A stretch of 64,000 nucleotides of DNA from Deefgea chitinilytica (GTDB lineage: Bacteria > Pseudomonadota > Gammaproteobacteria > Burkholderiales > Chitinibacteraceae), in assembly GCF_016881405.1 (NCBI RefSeq), contig NZ_WOFE01000011.1, positions 34,673 through 98,672 on the forward strand, in the 5' to 3' direction. The notes under the pieces are model-generated. The model did not search any database. It was given only the letters and a program-made list of their open reading frames with translations, and was not told where the DNA came from. The translations under genes and the position numbers were made by a program. Position 1 is the first letter of the stretch, and each line of letters begins with the position of its first letter. Shown here one piece after another: positions 1-8,161 of this stretch.

Positions 1-1
1 T

Positions 2-730
2 GATTTGTTGCCATGGCCAAAAGTGGACTTCGCCAAATTCGGCCCAATCGAAAGCAAACCGCTGTCAAAAATCAAAAAGATTTCTGGCGCGAACTTGCAC
101 CGCAACTGGGTGGTGATCCCGCACGTTACATTCAACGACGAATGCGATATCACAGAACTAGAAGATTTCCGCAAGACCATCGGTAAAGAATGGGAAAAGA
201 GCGGCCTGAAACTCTCGCCACTCGCTTTCATCATCAAAGCGGCTGCCGAAGCACTGAAAGCCTTCCCGGAAATGAATTCATCGCTTGATGGCGATAATTT
301 AATTCTGAAACAGTACTACCACATTGGTTTTGCTGCAGATACGCCAAACGGTTTGGTGGTTCCGGTCATCAAAAACGTTGACCAAAAAGGCCTCAAACAA
401 ATCACGAAAGAGTTGACCGAATTGTCAGCCTTGGCACGTGAAGGAAAACTGAAACCGACTGATATGCAAGGCGCAACCTTTACGATTTCTAGCTTGGGCG
501 GCATTGGTGGTACGAGCTTTACACCGATCGTGAACGCGCCTGAAGTGGCGATTCTAGGTGTTTGCAAATCGCAAATCAAACCAGTATGGAATGGCAAAGA
601 GTTTGCACCACGCCTGATGTGCCCATTGTCGCTGTCATTTGATCACCGCGTGATCGACGGCGCGCAAGCAGGCCGCTTCACAGTGTTCTTGGGCAAATTA
701 TTGTCTGATGTTCGTCGCTTAGTTTTGTGA
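2..730 (+). CDS. aceF: Dihydrolipoamide acetyltransferase (pyruvate dehydrogenase E2), C-terminal part
   Basis: This is the catalytic end of the E2 core of pyruvate dehydrogenase, which moves the acetyl group from lipoamide to CoA. The reading frame is open to the window edge, so the lipoyl domains, the subunit-binding domain and the true start lie outside; about 242 residues are visible. The acyltransferase signature FDHRVIDGA about 30 residues from the end carries the catalytic His and Asp. lpdA (E3) follows on the same strand, as expected of an aceE-aceF-lpdA operon. The 124 bp between the two genes holds a GTGAGG/CCCCTCAC-rich repeat. Identification is firm; only the N-terminus is missing. 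Confidence 0.95.
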   Translation, partial: DLLPWPKVDFAKFGPIESKPLSKIKKISGANLHRNWVVIPHVTFNDECDITELEDFRKTIGKEWEKSGLKLSPLAFIIKAAAEALKAFPEMNSSLDGDNLILKQYYHIGFAADTPNGLVVPVIKNVDQKGLKQITKELTELSALAREGKLKPTDMQGATFTISSLGGIGGTSFTPIVNAPEVAILGVCKSQIKPVWNGKEFAPRLMCPLSLSFDHRVIDGAQAGRFTVFLGKLLSDVRRLVL

Positions 731-845
731 GAGGCGTGAGGTGTAAAGCTTCGCAGTGAGGTGTTAGGCGTAAGGAGTGAGGGGTAAAAACAACTCACTC
801 CAAAGATTGCCACACACTTCTCCCCTCACCCCTCACCCCTCACAG
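731..845. repeat. GTGAGG-rich intergenic repeat between aceF and lpdA
   Basis: The spacer contains several GTGAGG units (731-786) followed by the opposite-strand form, a run of CCCCTCAC units (814-842), so it could fold into an imperfect hairpin in the mRNA. The 17-mer TAAGGAGTGAGGGGTAA at 771-787 recurs exactly, inverted, at 6466-6482 in front of the folE2 stop codon. This suggests a dispersed repeat family, not a gene-specific regulator. Confidence 0.6.
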
Positions 846-854
846 GATTTTAAA

Positions 855-2645
855 ATGAGCAATACGATTGAATTAAAAGTACCCGATATTGGCGGCCATG
901 CTGGCGTTGATGTGATTGAAGTGTTTGTCAAAGTCGGCGACACCGTTGCCGTTGAAGACAGCTTGATCGCACTCGAAACCGATAAAGCCACAATGGAAGT
1001 GCCAGCAACCCATGCTGGTGTTATCAAAGAAATGCGCATCGCGACAGGCGGCAAAGCCACTGAAGGCGATATCATTGCGATTATCGAAGTGAGCGCCAGC
1101 GCGTCAGCACCTGCTGCTGCGGCGCCTGCGCCTCAAGCTGCGCCAGCACCGGCAGTATCAGCCCCTGCTGCAGTAACAGCCCCAGTCGCAGGGCAATACT
1201 CAGGCAATGTAGATATTGAATGCGATATGCTCGTTATCGGTGCCGGCCCGGGCGGCTATTCTGCAGCGTTCCGCGCAGCGGATTTGGGCATGAAAACCGT
1301 CATCGTTGAGCGTTATGCCACACTAGGCGGCGTGTGCTTGAATGTGGGCTGCATTCCATCAAAAGCCTTGCTGCACAATGCGGCGGTGATTGATGAAGTG
1401 GCGCATATGGCGAAAAACGGTATCAAGTTTGGTACGCCCGAAGTCGATATCGACGCCTTGCGCGGCTACAAAGAGCAAGTGATTAACAAGCTCACTGGCG
1501 GTCTGGCTGGCATGGCGAAAATGCGTAAAGTTGAGCAAGTTCGAGGGGTTGGTGCCTTCCTCGATGCCAATCATATGGAAGTTCAAATCACCAGCGGCAC
1601 TGGCAAAGATTTAAACGGTGAGAAAAAAGTCGTTAAATTTAAGCAAGCAGTGATTGCTGCGGGCTCGCAAGCGGTGAAACTGCCATTCATCCCGAATGAT
1701 CCACGTATTGTTGATTCAACTGGCGCGCTGGAACTCAAATCAGTACCAAAACGCATGCTGATTATCGGCGGCGGGATTATTGGTCTGGAAATGGGTACCG
1801 TATATTCAACGCTGGGCGCACGTCTGGACGTGGTTGAGTTATCCGATGGCCTAATGCAAGGCGCAGATCGTGATTTAGTGAAAGTGTGGCAAGACTGGAA
1901 CGCGCATCGCTTTGACAACATCATGCTCAGCTCGAAAACCACATCAATTGTGCCAAAAGAAGACGGCATCTGGGTGACGTTTGAAGGCCCGAAAGCGCCA
2001 ACAGAAGCCCAATGCTACGACTTGGTGCTGTACTCAACAGGTCGTTCACCAAACGGCAAGAAAGTCGGCGCAGAAAATGCTGGGGTTATCGTTGATGAGC
2101 GTGGCTTTATCGCGGTTGATAAACAAATGCGCACCAATGTGCCGAATATTTTTGCGATTGGCGACTTAGTCGGCCAACCAATGTTGGCGCATAAAGCGGT
2201 TCATGAGGCGCACGTGGCTGCTGAGAATGCCGCAGGGCATAAGGCCTACTTTGACGCACGCGTAATTCCAGGCGTTGCCTACACCGACCCAGAAGTAGCT
2301 TGGGTAGGTTTGACCGAAGATCAAGCCAAAAAAGACGGCATCAAAATCACCAAAGGCGTATTCCCATGGGCAGCCTCGGGCCGCGCCATTGCCAATGGCC
2401 GGACTGAAGGCTTTACCAAGTTGATTTTTGATGCTGAAAACGGCCAAATCCTCGGCGGCGCGATTGTTGGTCCACACGCGGGCGACATGATTGGCGAGAT
2501 TTGCCTTGGGATTGAAATGGGCGCTGACGCGGTTGACATTGGCAAAACCATCCATCCTCACCCAACGATGGGTGAATCGATTGGTATGGCTGCTGAAGTG
2601 GCAAAAGGTGTTTGTACCGACCTGCCTCCACAGCGCAAAAAATAA
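855..2645 (+). CDS. lpdA: Dihydrolipoyl dehydrogenase (E3) with N-terminal lipoyl domain
   Basis: The flavoprotein reoxidises dihydrolipoamide of pyruvate dehydrogenase with NAD+. Residues 1-80 form a lipoyl domain with the acceptor lysine in ETDKA (about K44). An Ala/Pro linker of about 40 residues follows, then the E3 fold: FAD-binding GAGPGGYSA near 127, redox disulfide CLNVGC (about C161 and C166), NAD-binding GGGIIGLEMG near 302, and the catalytic HPHPTMGE near the C-terminus. The lipoyl-E3 fusion is a known Neisseria-type arrangement. The ATG at 855 was chosen because AGGA lies 8 bases upstream and the lipoyl domain begins at once; an upstream in-frame start at 777 would translate the repeat. 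Confidence 0.95.
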   Translation: MSNTIELKVPDIGGHAGVDVIEVFVKVGDTVAVEDSLIALETDKATMEVPATHAGVIKEMRIATGGKATEGDIIAIIEVSASASAPAAAAPAPQAAPAPAVSAPAAVTAPVAGQYSGNVDIECDMLVIGAGPGGYSAAFRAADLGMKTVIVERYATLGGVCLNVGCIPSKALLHNAAVIDEVAHMAKNGIKFGTPEVDIDALRGYKEQVINKLTGGLAGMAKMRKVEQVRGVGAFLDANHMEVQITSGTGKDLNGEKKVVKFKQAVIAAGSQAVKLPFIPNDPRIVDSTGALELKSVPKRMLIIGGGIIGLEMGTVYSTLGARLDVVELSDGLMQGADRDLVKVWQDWNAHRFDNIMLSSKTTSIVPKEDGIWVTFEGPKAPTEAQCYDLVLYSTGRSPNGKKVGAENAGVIVDERGFIAVDKQMRTNVPNIFAIGDLVGQPMLAHKAVHEAHVAAENAAGHKAYFDARVIPGVAYTDPEVAWVGLTEDQAKKDGIKITKGVFPWAASGRAIANGRTEGFTKLIFDAENGQILGGAIVGPHAGDMIGEICLGIEMGADAVDIGKTIHPHPTMGESIGMAAEVAKGVCTDLPPQRKK

Positions 2646-2662
2646 TTTGCAGTTAGCGATGC

Positions 2663-2692
2663 AAAAAAGCCACGGTTTTCCGTGGCTTTTTT
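2663..2692 (+). terminator. Rho-independent terminator after lpdA
   Basis: GCCACGG and CCGTGGC form a 7-bp stem around a TTTT loop, flanked by A6 on the left and T6 on the right. It starts 18 bases after the lpdA stop and could act in both directions. Confidence 0.9.
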
Positions 2693-2751
2693 ATATGCAC
2701 TGCGTTTAAAACGATGAATGGTAAAGTCAAAAATACCAACTAAAAACAATG

Positions 2752-2816
2752 TTTTAGCGGCAATTCGTAACGTAAAACCGCAGCTTTGCCGCTAAAAAAG
2801 GCAAATATTGCCGCTC
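2752..2816. promoter_or_regulatory. Putative activator sites upstream of a sigma-54 promoter
   Basis: A perfect 12-bp inverted repeat, TTTTAGCGGCAA (2752-2763) and TTGCCGCTAAAA (2786-2797), is followed by a third half-site, TTGCCGCT, at 2808-2815. The sites lie about 70-130 bp upstream of the -24/-12 element at 2884, the usual range for enhancer-binding activators of sigma-54. That spacing is the reason for the call; the cognate activator is not known from the sequence. Confidence 0.5.
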
Positions 2817-2883
2817 TTTACTCAAAAGCAGTGAGAAATTGCGCTATTTCGACATTCTTATACGTATTTTCCGCATTGCAGCA

Positions 2884-2899
2884 TGGCACAAGACTTGCA
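2884..2899 (+). promoter_or_regulatory. Sigma-54 (RpoN) promoter of the 58-codon gene
   Basis: TGGCAC, five bases, then TTGCA matches the -24/-12 consensus of sigma-54 at every conserved position and in spacing. Transcription would start near 2910, giving a leader of about 24 nt before the ATG at 2934. Confidence 0.8.
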
Positions 2900-2933
2900 A
2901 TACTCTATTTACAGTGTTGCTAGGAGTAATTAG

Positions 2934-3110
2934 ATGGCCAGCTGTCAGTCGGGCGTGTCAAATCAAACGCCCAATACCAAAGAGCAGTTAAGCAGTGAAG
3001 TGACAACGCAACTGCAGCAATATTTGGAACTCTGTGCAAATTTACGCATCGATTTCTATGATTGCCTTGCTCATGCCCGAATCGAATACGACAAAAATCA
3101 TCATCATTAA
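2934..3110 (+). CDS. 58-residue protein of unknown function under sigma-54 control
   Basis: I do not recognise this family. The reading frame has AGGAG 7 bases before its ATG, a consensus-matching sigma-54 promoter 35-50 bases upstream and a terminator 24 bases after its stop, so it is a self-contained single-gene unit. The product is soluble and polar with no signal peptide or membrane segment. The first 18 residues are Ser/Asn/Gln-rich. Residues 20-52 look helical (QLQQYLELCANLRIDFY, then DCLAHARIEYD), with Cys at 4, 34 and 44 and three terminal His residues. It might be a small helical regulator or adaptor. Alternatively the transcript itself, of about 255 nt, may be the functional product. 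Confidence 0.65.
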   Translation: MASCQSGVSNQTPNTKEQLSSEVTTQLQQYLELCANLRIDFYDCLAHARIEYDKNHHH

Positions 3111-3134
3111 TCGTTAGACCATTCTTCAGGCAGT

Positions 3135-3164
3135 AAAAAAGCACTCGCTAAACGAGTGCTTTTT
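3135..3164. terminator. Bidirectional terminator between the small gene and the tRNA operon
   Basis: GCACTCG and CGAGTGC enclose a CTAAA loop, with A6 on the left and T5 on the right. The symmetrical A/T tracts let it end the plus-strand small gene and the minus-strand tRNA transcript. Confidence 0.85.
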
Positions 3165-3169
3165 ATATT

Positions 3170-3244
3170 TGGCGTCCCCACGGGGAATCGAACCCCGGCC
3201 GCCGCCGTGAAAGGGCAGTGTTCTAACCGCTAAACTATAGGGAC
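3170..3244 (-). tRNA. tRNA-Glu (TTC), distal copy
   Basis: The minus strand folds as a full cloverleaf with acceptor GTCCC/GGGAC, the T-arm GGTTCGATTCC, anticodon TTC in the loop CCTTTCAC, and an encoded CCA end. It is identical over its 75 nt to the copy at 3284-3358, and 39 bases separate them. It is the last gene of a tRNA-Ala/Glu/Glu transcript. Confidence 0.95.
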
Positions 3245-3283
3245 ATTAACTTTTAAACTAACTTCAACTTCTACAACAAATTC

Positions 3284-3358
3284 TGGCGTCCCCACGGGGA
3301 ATCGAACCCCGGCCGCCGCCGTGAAAGGGCAGTGTTCTAACCGCTAAACTATAGGGAC
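3284..3358 (-). tRNA. tRNA-Glu (TTC), proximal copy
   Basis: Same sequence, anticodon TTC and encoded CCA as the copy downstream of it. The seven bases between this gene and tRNA-Ala point to one co-processed transcript. Tandem identity suggests recent duplication or gene conversion. Confidence 0.95.
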
Positions 3359-3365
3359 TTTGTTC

Positions 3366-3441
<76 letters not shown>

Positions 3442-3455
3442 TCAAAGAGAGCAGA

Positions 3456-3484
3456 ATAATAGACGGCTATTTAATGCCCGTCAA
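3456..3484 (-). promoter_or_regulatory. Sigma-70 promoter of the tRNA operon
   Basis: On the minus strand TTGACG (-35) and TATTAT (-10) are separated by exactly 17 bases and lie 15 bases before the 5' end of tRNA-Ala, a strong stable-RNA type promoter. Confidence 0.85.
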
Positions 3485-3513
3485 GCCCTCTTTCATTAAT
3501 CTGCAATCTTTTT

Positions 3514-4317
3514 TTAAATCGGCGCCCACCAATAGGCATCGGTGTTAAAGACGTCTTTGTCGGCAGTCGACTCAGGGTAGTTTTTTAACAACACACGTTT
3601 GGTGTCTGCGCTTAAATCGGTTAAACCCAGCCGATCATACGATTGAATCATTAGACCCAATGCGCCTTCAACTTGTTTGGTATTGGCGTAATTATCAATC
3701 AAGGCGCGGCCACGATTTGCTGCAGCTAAATAAGCACCGCGCTGGAAATAATAGCGACCAACGTGTAGCTCATACATAGCTAATGCACCAATCAGATAGC
3801 CCATGCGAATAGTCGCATCTTTAGTGTATTTGCTATCTGGAAAACGCTGCGTCAAATCGCGAAACGAATTAAACGACTCTTTCGCCGCTTTGGGGTCTCG
3901 TTCTGACATATCTTGCTTAGAGATACTAGACATAAACCCTTGTGACTCATTGAAAGTCACCAAGCCTTTCAAGTAATAAGCATAATCAACACTAGGATGA
4001 CTTGGGTTTTGTTTTACAAAGCGATCAATTGCCGCCAGCGCCAATGCAGGCTCTTGGTCTTTGTAATAGTTGTAAGCCATTTCCAATTGCGCTTGCGATG
4101 CAAAACGGCCATATGGATAACGTGCTTCTAATTTCTCAAACAATTTATTCGAAGCTTCGTAGCTGCGACTTGCTTGCTCTGATTTGGCCTCGCTGAACAA
4201 TTTTTCAGCACTCCAACCTAAAGTATCATCTGCTTTTTCATTATTGAGCGAAGAACATCCTGCCATTAAGCTAACTAATAAGGCAGAAATCAGGATTCGC
4301 GGTAGAATCTTAGTCAT
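3514..4317 (-). CDS. bamD: Outer membrane protein assembly lipoprotein BamD
   Basis: BamD is the essential lipoprotein of the BAM complex that folds beta-barrel proteins into the outer membrane. The 267-residue product has a lipoprotein signal ending at LMAGC, with the acylated Cys at 21, followed by tetratricopeptide-type helical repeats (LFEKLEARYPYG, ALAAIDRFVKQNP, FRDLTQRFPDSKY). The length fits the family. It is divergent from rluD, the same arrangement as in E. coli, but here the two start codons overlap on opposite strands. No clear terminator follows the stop. Confidence 0.95.
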   Translation of the reverse strand: MTKILPRILISALLVSLMAGCSSLNNEKADDTLGWSAEKLFSEAKSEQASRSYEASNKLFEKLEARYPYGRFASQAQLEMAYNYYKDQEPALALAAIDRFVKQNPSHPSVDYAYYLKGLVTFNESQGFMSSISKQDMSERDPKAAKESFNSFRDLTQRFPDSKYTKDATIRMGYLIGALAMYELHVGRYYFQRGAYLAAANRGRALIDNYANTKQVEGALGLMIQSYDRLGLTDLSADTKRVLLKNYPESTADKDVFNTDAYWWAPI

Positions 4318-4318
4318 G

Positions 4319-5368
4319 ATGCAATCCGATATTGAACTAAACGATTATAACGACTTCGCAGACATTCGTGTTTTGTCTGTGCCTGATGATTTAGCAGGCA
4401 CACGCTTAGACGCTGCTTTAGCGAAGATTTTGCCTGATTTTTCCCGTAGCCGCTTGACTACGTGGATTAAGGAAGGCCGGGTGACGGTGGATGGAGAAAC
4501 CGCACAGCCGAAAACCAAACTCTGGGGCGGGGAAACCCTGGCGGTCGACGTGCAGCCCGACCCCAATGAAGTCGCCTTTGATGCAGAGGATATCGACCTC
4601 GATATTCTGTACGAAGACGCCACGATCTTGATTATCAACAAACCAGCGGGTTTAGTCGTTCATCCTGGCAATGGCAATTGGAGCGGCACGCTATTGAACG
4701 CCCTGCTTTTTCACTATCCTGAATTACGCCAAATCCCACGTGCCGGCATTGTTCACCGCTTAGACAAAGAAACCAGTGGTCTGATGGTGGTGGCTCGTAC
4801 CTTGCAAGCACAAATCCATTTGATCAATCAATTACAAGAACGAACCGTAAAACGCCATTACCTAGCCGTTGCACACGGTTTAATCGCTGCAGATGGCACG
4901 ATAGACGCGCCGATAGCACGCCACCCGAAAGACCGCATCAAAATGGCAGTAGTACGCACTGGCAAGCCCTCTATCACGCATTACCATGTGCTGGAGCGGT
5001 TTACCGCTTATACACTGATCGAATGTCGCCTTGAAACGGGCCGTACGCATCAAATTCGGGTGCACATGGCACACATCAATCATCCACTCGCCGCAGACCC
5101 GGTCTACGGCATTGCGCCGAAAATGGATACCAGCAGCGAAGTTCGCATGGCGCTAGAAGAACTCAATCGCCAAGCGCTACATGCCAGAAAGCTCTCTTTA
5201 GTTCACCCTGAGAGTGGCAAAACAATGACATGGAAAGCGGCGATTCCGTTCGACTTGGAACAACTCATCGGCACGCTGCGCGCCGATGTTGGCATGAGCC
5301 AAGATGAGTTTGACGATGATGATGAAGACGACGATCACGATTGTGAACTGATCTATGTTCGTGAGTAA
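4319..5368 (+). CDS. rluD: 23S rRNA pseudouridine synthase RluD
   Basis: RluD makes pseudouridines in helix 69 of 23S rRNA. The 349-residue product has an S4 RNA-binding domain (about 20-90, including AGTRLDAALAKIL) and the RluA-type catalytic motif HRLDKETSG near 146, whose Asp attacks the uridine. A very acidic tail (DDDDEDDD) is unusual. Two adjacent ATGs (4316 and 4319) are possible starts; both lie on the bamD start codon or within one base of it, and there is no good Shine-Dalgarno, so translation may be leaderless or initiate weakly. pgeF follows after 5 bases. The bamD/rluD/pgeF order is also known in E. coli. Confidence 0.93.
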   Translation: MQSDIELNDYNDFADIRVLSVPDDLAGTRLDAALAKILPDFSRSRLTTWIKEGRVTVDGETAQPKTKLWGGETLAVDVQPDPNEVAFDAEDIDLDILYEDATILIINKPAGLVVHPGNGNWSGTLLNALLFHYPELRQIPRAGIVHRLDKETSGLMVVARTLQAQIHLINQLQERTVKRHYLAVAHGLIAADGTIDAPIARHPKDRIKMAVVRTGKPSITHYHVLERFTAYTLIECRLETGRTHQIRVHMAHINHPLAADPVYGIAPKMDTSSEVRMALEELNRQALHARKLSLVHPESGKTMTWKAAIPFDLEQLIGTLRADVGMSQDEFDDDDEDDDHDCELIYVRE

Positions 5369-5373
5369 CGAAA

Positions 5374-6105
5374 ATGATATCTGTGAATAATACCCATTGT
5401 TTCACGCCTGACTGGCCAGCCCCAGCCAATGTGAAATCGCTACAAACGACGCGATTGGGTGGTGTGAGTGCCGCGCCGTACACCAGTTTCAATCTGGGTG
5501 ATCACGTAGGAGACGACATCAATGCAGTTGTCGCCAATCGGCAACAACTGCCCTCACCTGCAGCATGGCTCAAACAAACCCACAGCACGATTGTTGTTGA
5601 TGCGGCGACAGTTAATGCGCCAATTGAAGCCGATGCCAGTTTTAGCCGTACGGCGAATGTGGTCAGCGTCGTGATGACTGCGGATTGTTTGCCAGTCTTG
5701 TTTTGTGATCAACAAGGCAGCGTGGTTGCCGCTGCGCATGCTGGCTGGCGTGGACTCTGCGATGGCGTTCTTGAGGCCACAGTCAAGGCGATGAACGTCA
5801 AAGCCGAGCACATCATGGCTTGGCTGGGCCCTGCAATTGGCCCACAGGCTTTTGAAGTGGGCGACGATGTCCGCGATGAGTTCATTCGCCACGATGCCGC
5901 AGCGACGGCGGCATTTGCAGCGCAAAGCAATGGCAAATGGTTGGGGGATATTTATCTTCTGGCACGGCAACGCCTTAATCAGCTCGGAATCACAGCGATT
6001 TACGGCGGCAAGGAATGTACCTTCAGTGATAGCGAACGCTATTTTTCCTATCGCCGCGATGGGGTAACAGGACGCATGGCTAGTTTAATCTGGTTAACTA
6101 GTTAG
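5374..6105 (+). CDS. pgeF: Multicopper-oxidase-like purine nucleoside phosphorylase / polyphenol oxidase (YfiH family)
   Basis: Members of this family (YfiH/PgeF, LACC1) act on purine nucleosides and, in E. coli, correct misincorporated amino acids in peptidoglycan precursors. The 243 residues carry the family metal-site residues in order: His70 (HSTIVV), Cys105 (ADCLP) and His122 (HAGWRG), then GPAIGPQAFEVG. It sits 5 bases after rluD and is probably co-transcribed. A long inverted repeat begins at its stop codon and may end the transcript. The family call is firm; which activity matters in this organism is not shown by the sequence. Confidence 0.88.
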   Translation: MISVNNTHCFTPDWPAPANVKSLQTTRLGGVSAAPYTSFNLGDHVGDDINAVVANRQQLPSPAAWLKQTHSTIVVDAATVNAPIEADASFSRTANVVSVVMTADCLPVLFCDQQGSVVAAAHAGWRGLCDGVLEATVKAMNVKAEHIMAWLGPAIGPQAFEVGDDVRDEFIRHDAAATAAFAAQSNGKWLGDIYLLARQRLNQLGITAIYGGKECTFSDSERYFSYRRDGVTGRMASLIWLTS

Positions 6106-6166
6106 TAGCACGTATCTGCCGAAAGCCCATATTTTATAAAAGCTTTAGGCAGATACATCGTGCTAC
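6105..6166. repeat. Long imperfect hairpin between convergent genes
   Basis: GTAGCACG-TATCTGCC (6105-6120) pairs with GGCAGATA-CAT-CGTGCTAC (6148-6166), sixteen pairs with a three-base bulge. An inner AAAGC/GCTTT pair can extend it. It fills the 57-bp gap between pgeF and the convergent small membrane protein gene. There is no T-run, so it could be a structural terminator for both strands or a repeat element. Confidence 0.65.
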
Positions 6167-6354
6167 GGCATTTCTTTATGCTCGACTTGCTTGTGTTTTT
6201 TCTGTTGGATACGGCGCTGTAACCAGAAAATGAACCAAGTCGGTAATACCGCGAGCACCACAAAGAAAAACAAGCCAAAAACCCAATTGCTCGCGCCAAC
6301 CACGGCAGCAAACATCACAATCACAAACAAATAACCAATCAATAAAATATACAT
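6163..6354 (-). CDS. Small two-helix membrane protein, function unknown
   Basis: The 63-residue product has two hydrophobic helices (about 2-24 and 27-50, the second with FFFVVLAVLP and WFIFW) followed by a basic, polar tail (QRRIQQKKHKQVEHK). The ATG at 6354 was chosen because membrane-spanning sequence begins there; an in-frame extension to 6387 would translate a repeat. No strong ribosome-binding site is visible. No function can be assigned. The gene stands alone between pgeF and folE2. Confidence 0.6.
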   Translation of the reverse strand: MYILLIGYLFVIVMFAAVVGASNWVFGLFFFVVLAVLPTWFIFWLQRRIQQKKHKQVEHKEMP

Positions 6355-6465
6355 ATGAATTCTGTGAGGAGTGAGGCGCAAGTGCAAGTGACTGGTATAT
6401 GACTACAAGCGCTAATTAGCAAAGCCTACAAGCCAATACCCAGCAACAATTTCACACCTAACTCC

Positions 6466-6482
6466 TTACCCCTCACTCCTTA
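6466..6482. repeat. Second copy of the GTGAGGGG repeat core
   Basis: Inverted exact copy of the 17-mer TAAGGAGTGAGGGGTAA found at 771-787. A related GAGGAGTGAGGCG lies at 6365-6377, so 6361-6482 as a whole is repeat-derived spacer. Confidence 0.6.
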
Positions 6483-6486
6483 TTGA

Positions 6487-7272
6487 TTAGCGTTTGTCGT
6501 GCTCGATCAAAGCGTACGCAGAATGATTGTGGATGGATTCAAAGTTTTCTGATTCAACCACATAAGCCAGAATACGCGATTCGGCATTTAGGCTAGCGGC
6601 CACATCGCGAACCATATCTTCAACAAATTTTGGATTATCGTAAGCGCGCTCAGTCACGTATTTTTCATCTGGGCGTTTCAGCAAACCGTACAGCTCGCAC
6701 GACGCTTGTTTCTCAACCAGCTCAACAATTTCTTCAATCCATACATGTTCACCCAAGGTTGCGGTAATCGTGACATGCGAGCGTTGATTATGCGCGCCGT
6801 ATTCAGAGATTTTTTTCGAGCAAGGGCACAAGCTCGTCACAGGCACAAGGACTTTCAACGTTTGTGTGAATTCGCCGTTTTTCAGTTCACCAATCAGCGA
6901 CACATCATAATCCAGCAAGCTTTGCACACCAGACACGGGCGCCGTTTTATTCACAAAAAATGGGAAGCGCATTTCTAAATAGCCGGCGTCAGCTTCAAGG
7001 CGTTCGCACATTTGGCGAAGAATCGTTTCAAATGATTCAACCGAAATTTCTTTATTGTGACTATTTAAAATCTCAACAAAGCGCGACATATGTGTGCCTT
7101 TGAAATGCTGCGGCAAAAACACATACATATCAAAAGTCGCAATAGTATGCTGCACACCGTCAGTGCGATCAGCGACTTGCACCGGATGACGAATCGACTT
7201 GATTCCCACCTTGTTGATGGCGATATTGCGGGTATCTACGCTATTTTGCACATCGGCAATGGCCACGCTCAT
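6487..7272 (-). CDS. folE2: GTP cyclohydrolase FolE2
   Basis: FolE2 (GTP cyclohydrolase IB) converts GTP to 7,8-dihydroneopterin triphosphate, the first step of folate synthesis, and unlike FolE does not depend strictly on zinc. The 261-residue product carries the family's cysteine motif LCPCSKKIS (around 147-149) and the tail [20 protein letters not shown]. The ATG at 7272 is preceded by AGAGAG; upstream in-frame sequence to 7482 has no family character. It lies downstream of the fliR operon on the same strand, after a 100-bp gap with no clear terminator. No Zur-type palindrome was seen. Confidence 0.93.
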   Translation of the reverse strand: MSVAIADVQNSVDTRNIAINKVGIKSIRHPVQVADRTDGVQHTIATFDMYVFLPQHFKGTHMSRFVEILNSHNKEISVESFETILRQMCERLEADAGYLEMRFPFFVNKTAPVSGVQSLLDYDVSLIGELKNGEFTQTLKVLVPVTSLCPCSKKISEYGAHNQRSHVTITATLGEHVWIEEIVELVEKQASCELYGLLKRPDEKYVTERAYDNPKFVEDMVRDVAASLNAESRILAYVVESENFESIHNHSAYALIEHDKR

Positions 7273-7372
7273 GAGAATCTCTCTTTGAAAAAATTTAAAG
7301 GACGACGGATTATACCCCGAGGAGCAATACCCGAGCAAACTAGTCGGGAATTGCATTTTTTTATCGGATTCA

Positions 7373-8161
7373 TTACTTCTGACTAAAAGTGAGCAATATC
7401 TGAGCGATGTAACGGGTGTAATTGTTAATTGCTTGGTCAATGTGTGGCACCAGCATAGGCAATGAAAAATACATCGCAGCAAAACCTACACCGAGCGTTA
7501 ATGGAAAGCCTACCGCAAACACATTCAATTGCGGCGCAGCACGCGTCATTACCCCAATCGCTAAATTAGCTATCAGCAGTGCCGCCAACACAGGTAAAGC
7601 CAGTAAGACACCGGTTCGAAAAATAATCGCGCCATAATTGGCGATCAATTGAAATCCATCTGCGGAGATCCGCACAGTGCCCAACGGCAACTGCACCATG
7701 CTATCGATCAAAACCCGCAAGACAACTAAATGCCCACCCACCGATAAAAACGACAACAACATAAATAAACTCATCAACTGAGAGATCACCAAGCTATTGC
7801 TGGCATTTTGTGGATCATAAAATGAAGCAAAACCCAAGCCCATCTGCAAACCCGATAAATGCCCCGCCATCTCAACGCTGGTAAAAATCAGCCGCATCAC
7901 AAAGCCAATTGACAAGCCAATAATCAGCTCACGAATTGCAATCAACATCCCTTCTGGAGACACCACCGGCACTGTTGGCAAGGTGGGTAGTAACGGGCCG
8001 ATTAAGATGGTCAGCAAAATCGCCAACGCAACCCGAATTTTGAGTTGAATCGCACGACTAGAAAAAAAAGGATCAGCCAGCAATAAACCAAAGATACGCA
8101 AAAAAGGCCACCAAAATAAGGCGAGCCAAATTTCAATTTGCGCTTGAGTGAAGGTAATCAT
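7373..8161 (-). CDS. fliR: Flagellar export gate protein FliR
   Basis: FliR is an integral membrane component of the flagellar type III export gate, forming the FliPQR pore. The 262 residues contain about six hydrophobic helices, starting with [14 protein letters not shown] and ending with a basic-free polar tail, as in the family. Its ATG overlaps the fliQ stop in an ATGA arrangement. It is the last gene of the minus-strand fliK/fliLMNOPQR block. Confidence 0.95.
   Translation of the reverse strand: MITFTQAQIEIWLALFWWPFLRIFGLLLADPFFSSRAIQLKIRVALAILLTILIGPLLPTLPTVPVVSPEGMLIAIRELIIGLSIGFVMRLIFTSVEMAGHLSGLQMGLGFASFYDPQNASNSLVISQLMSLFMLLSFLSVGGHLVVLRVLIDSMVQLPLGTVRISADGFQLIANYGAIIFRTGVLLALPVLAALLIANLAIGVMTRAAPQLNVFAVGFPLTLGVGFAAMYFSLPMLVPHIDQAINNYTRYIAQILLTFSQK

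Noticed and set aside
7273..7372. Zur box or riboswitch ahead of folE2
   Set aside because: No palindrome or structured leader was visible in the 100-bp gap.
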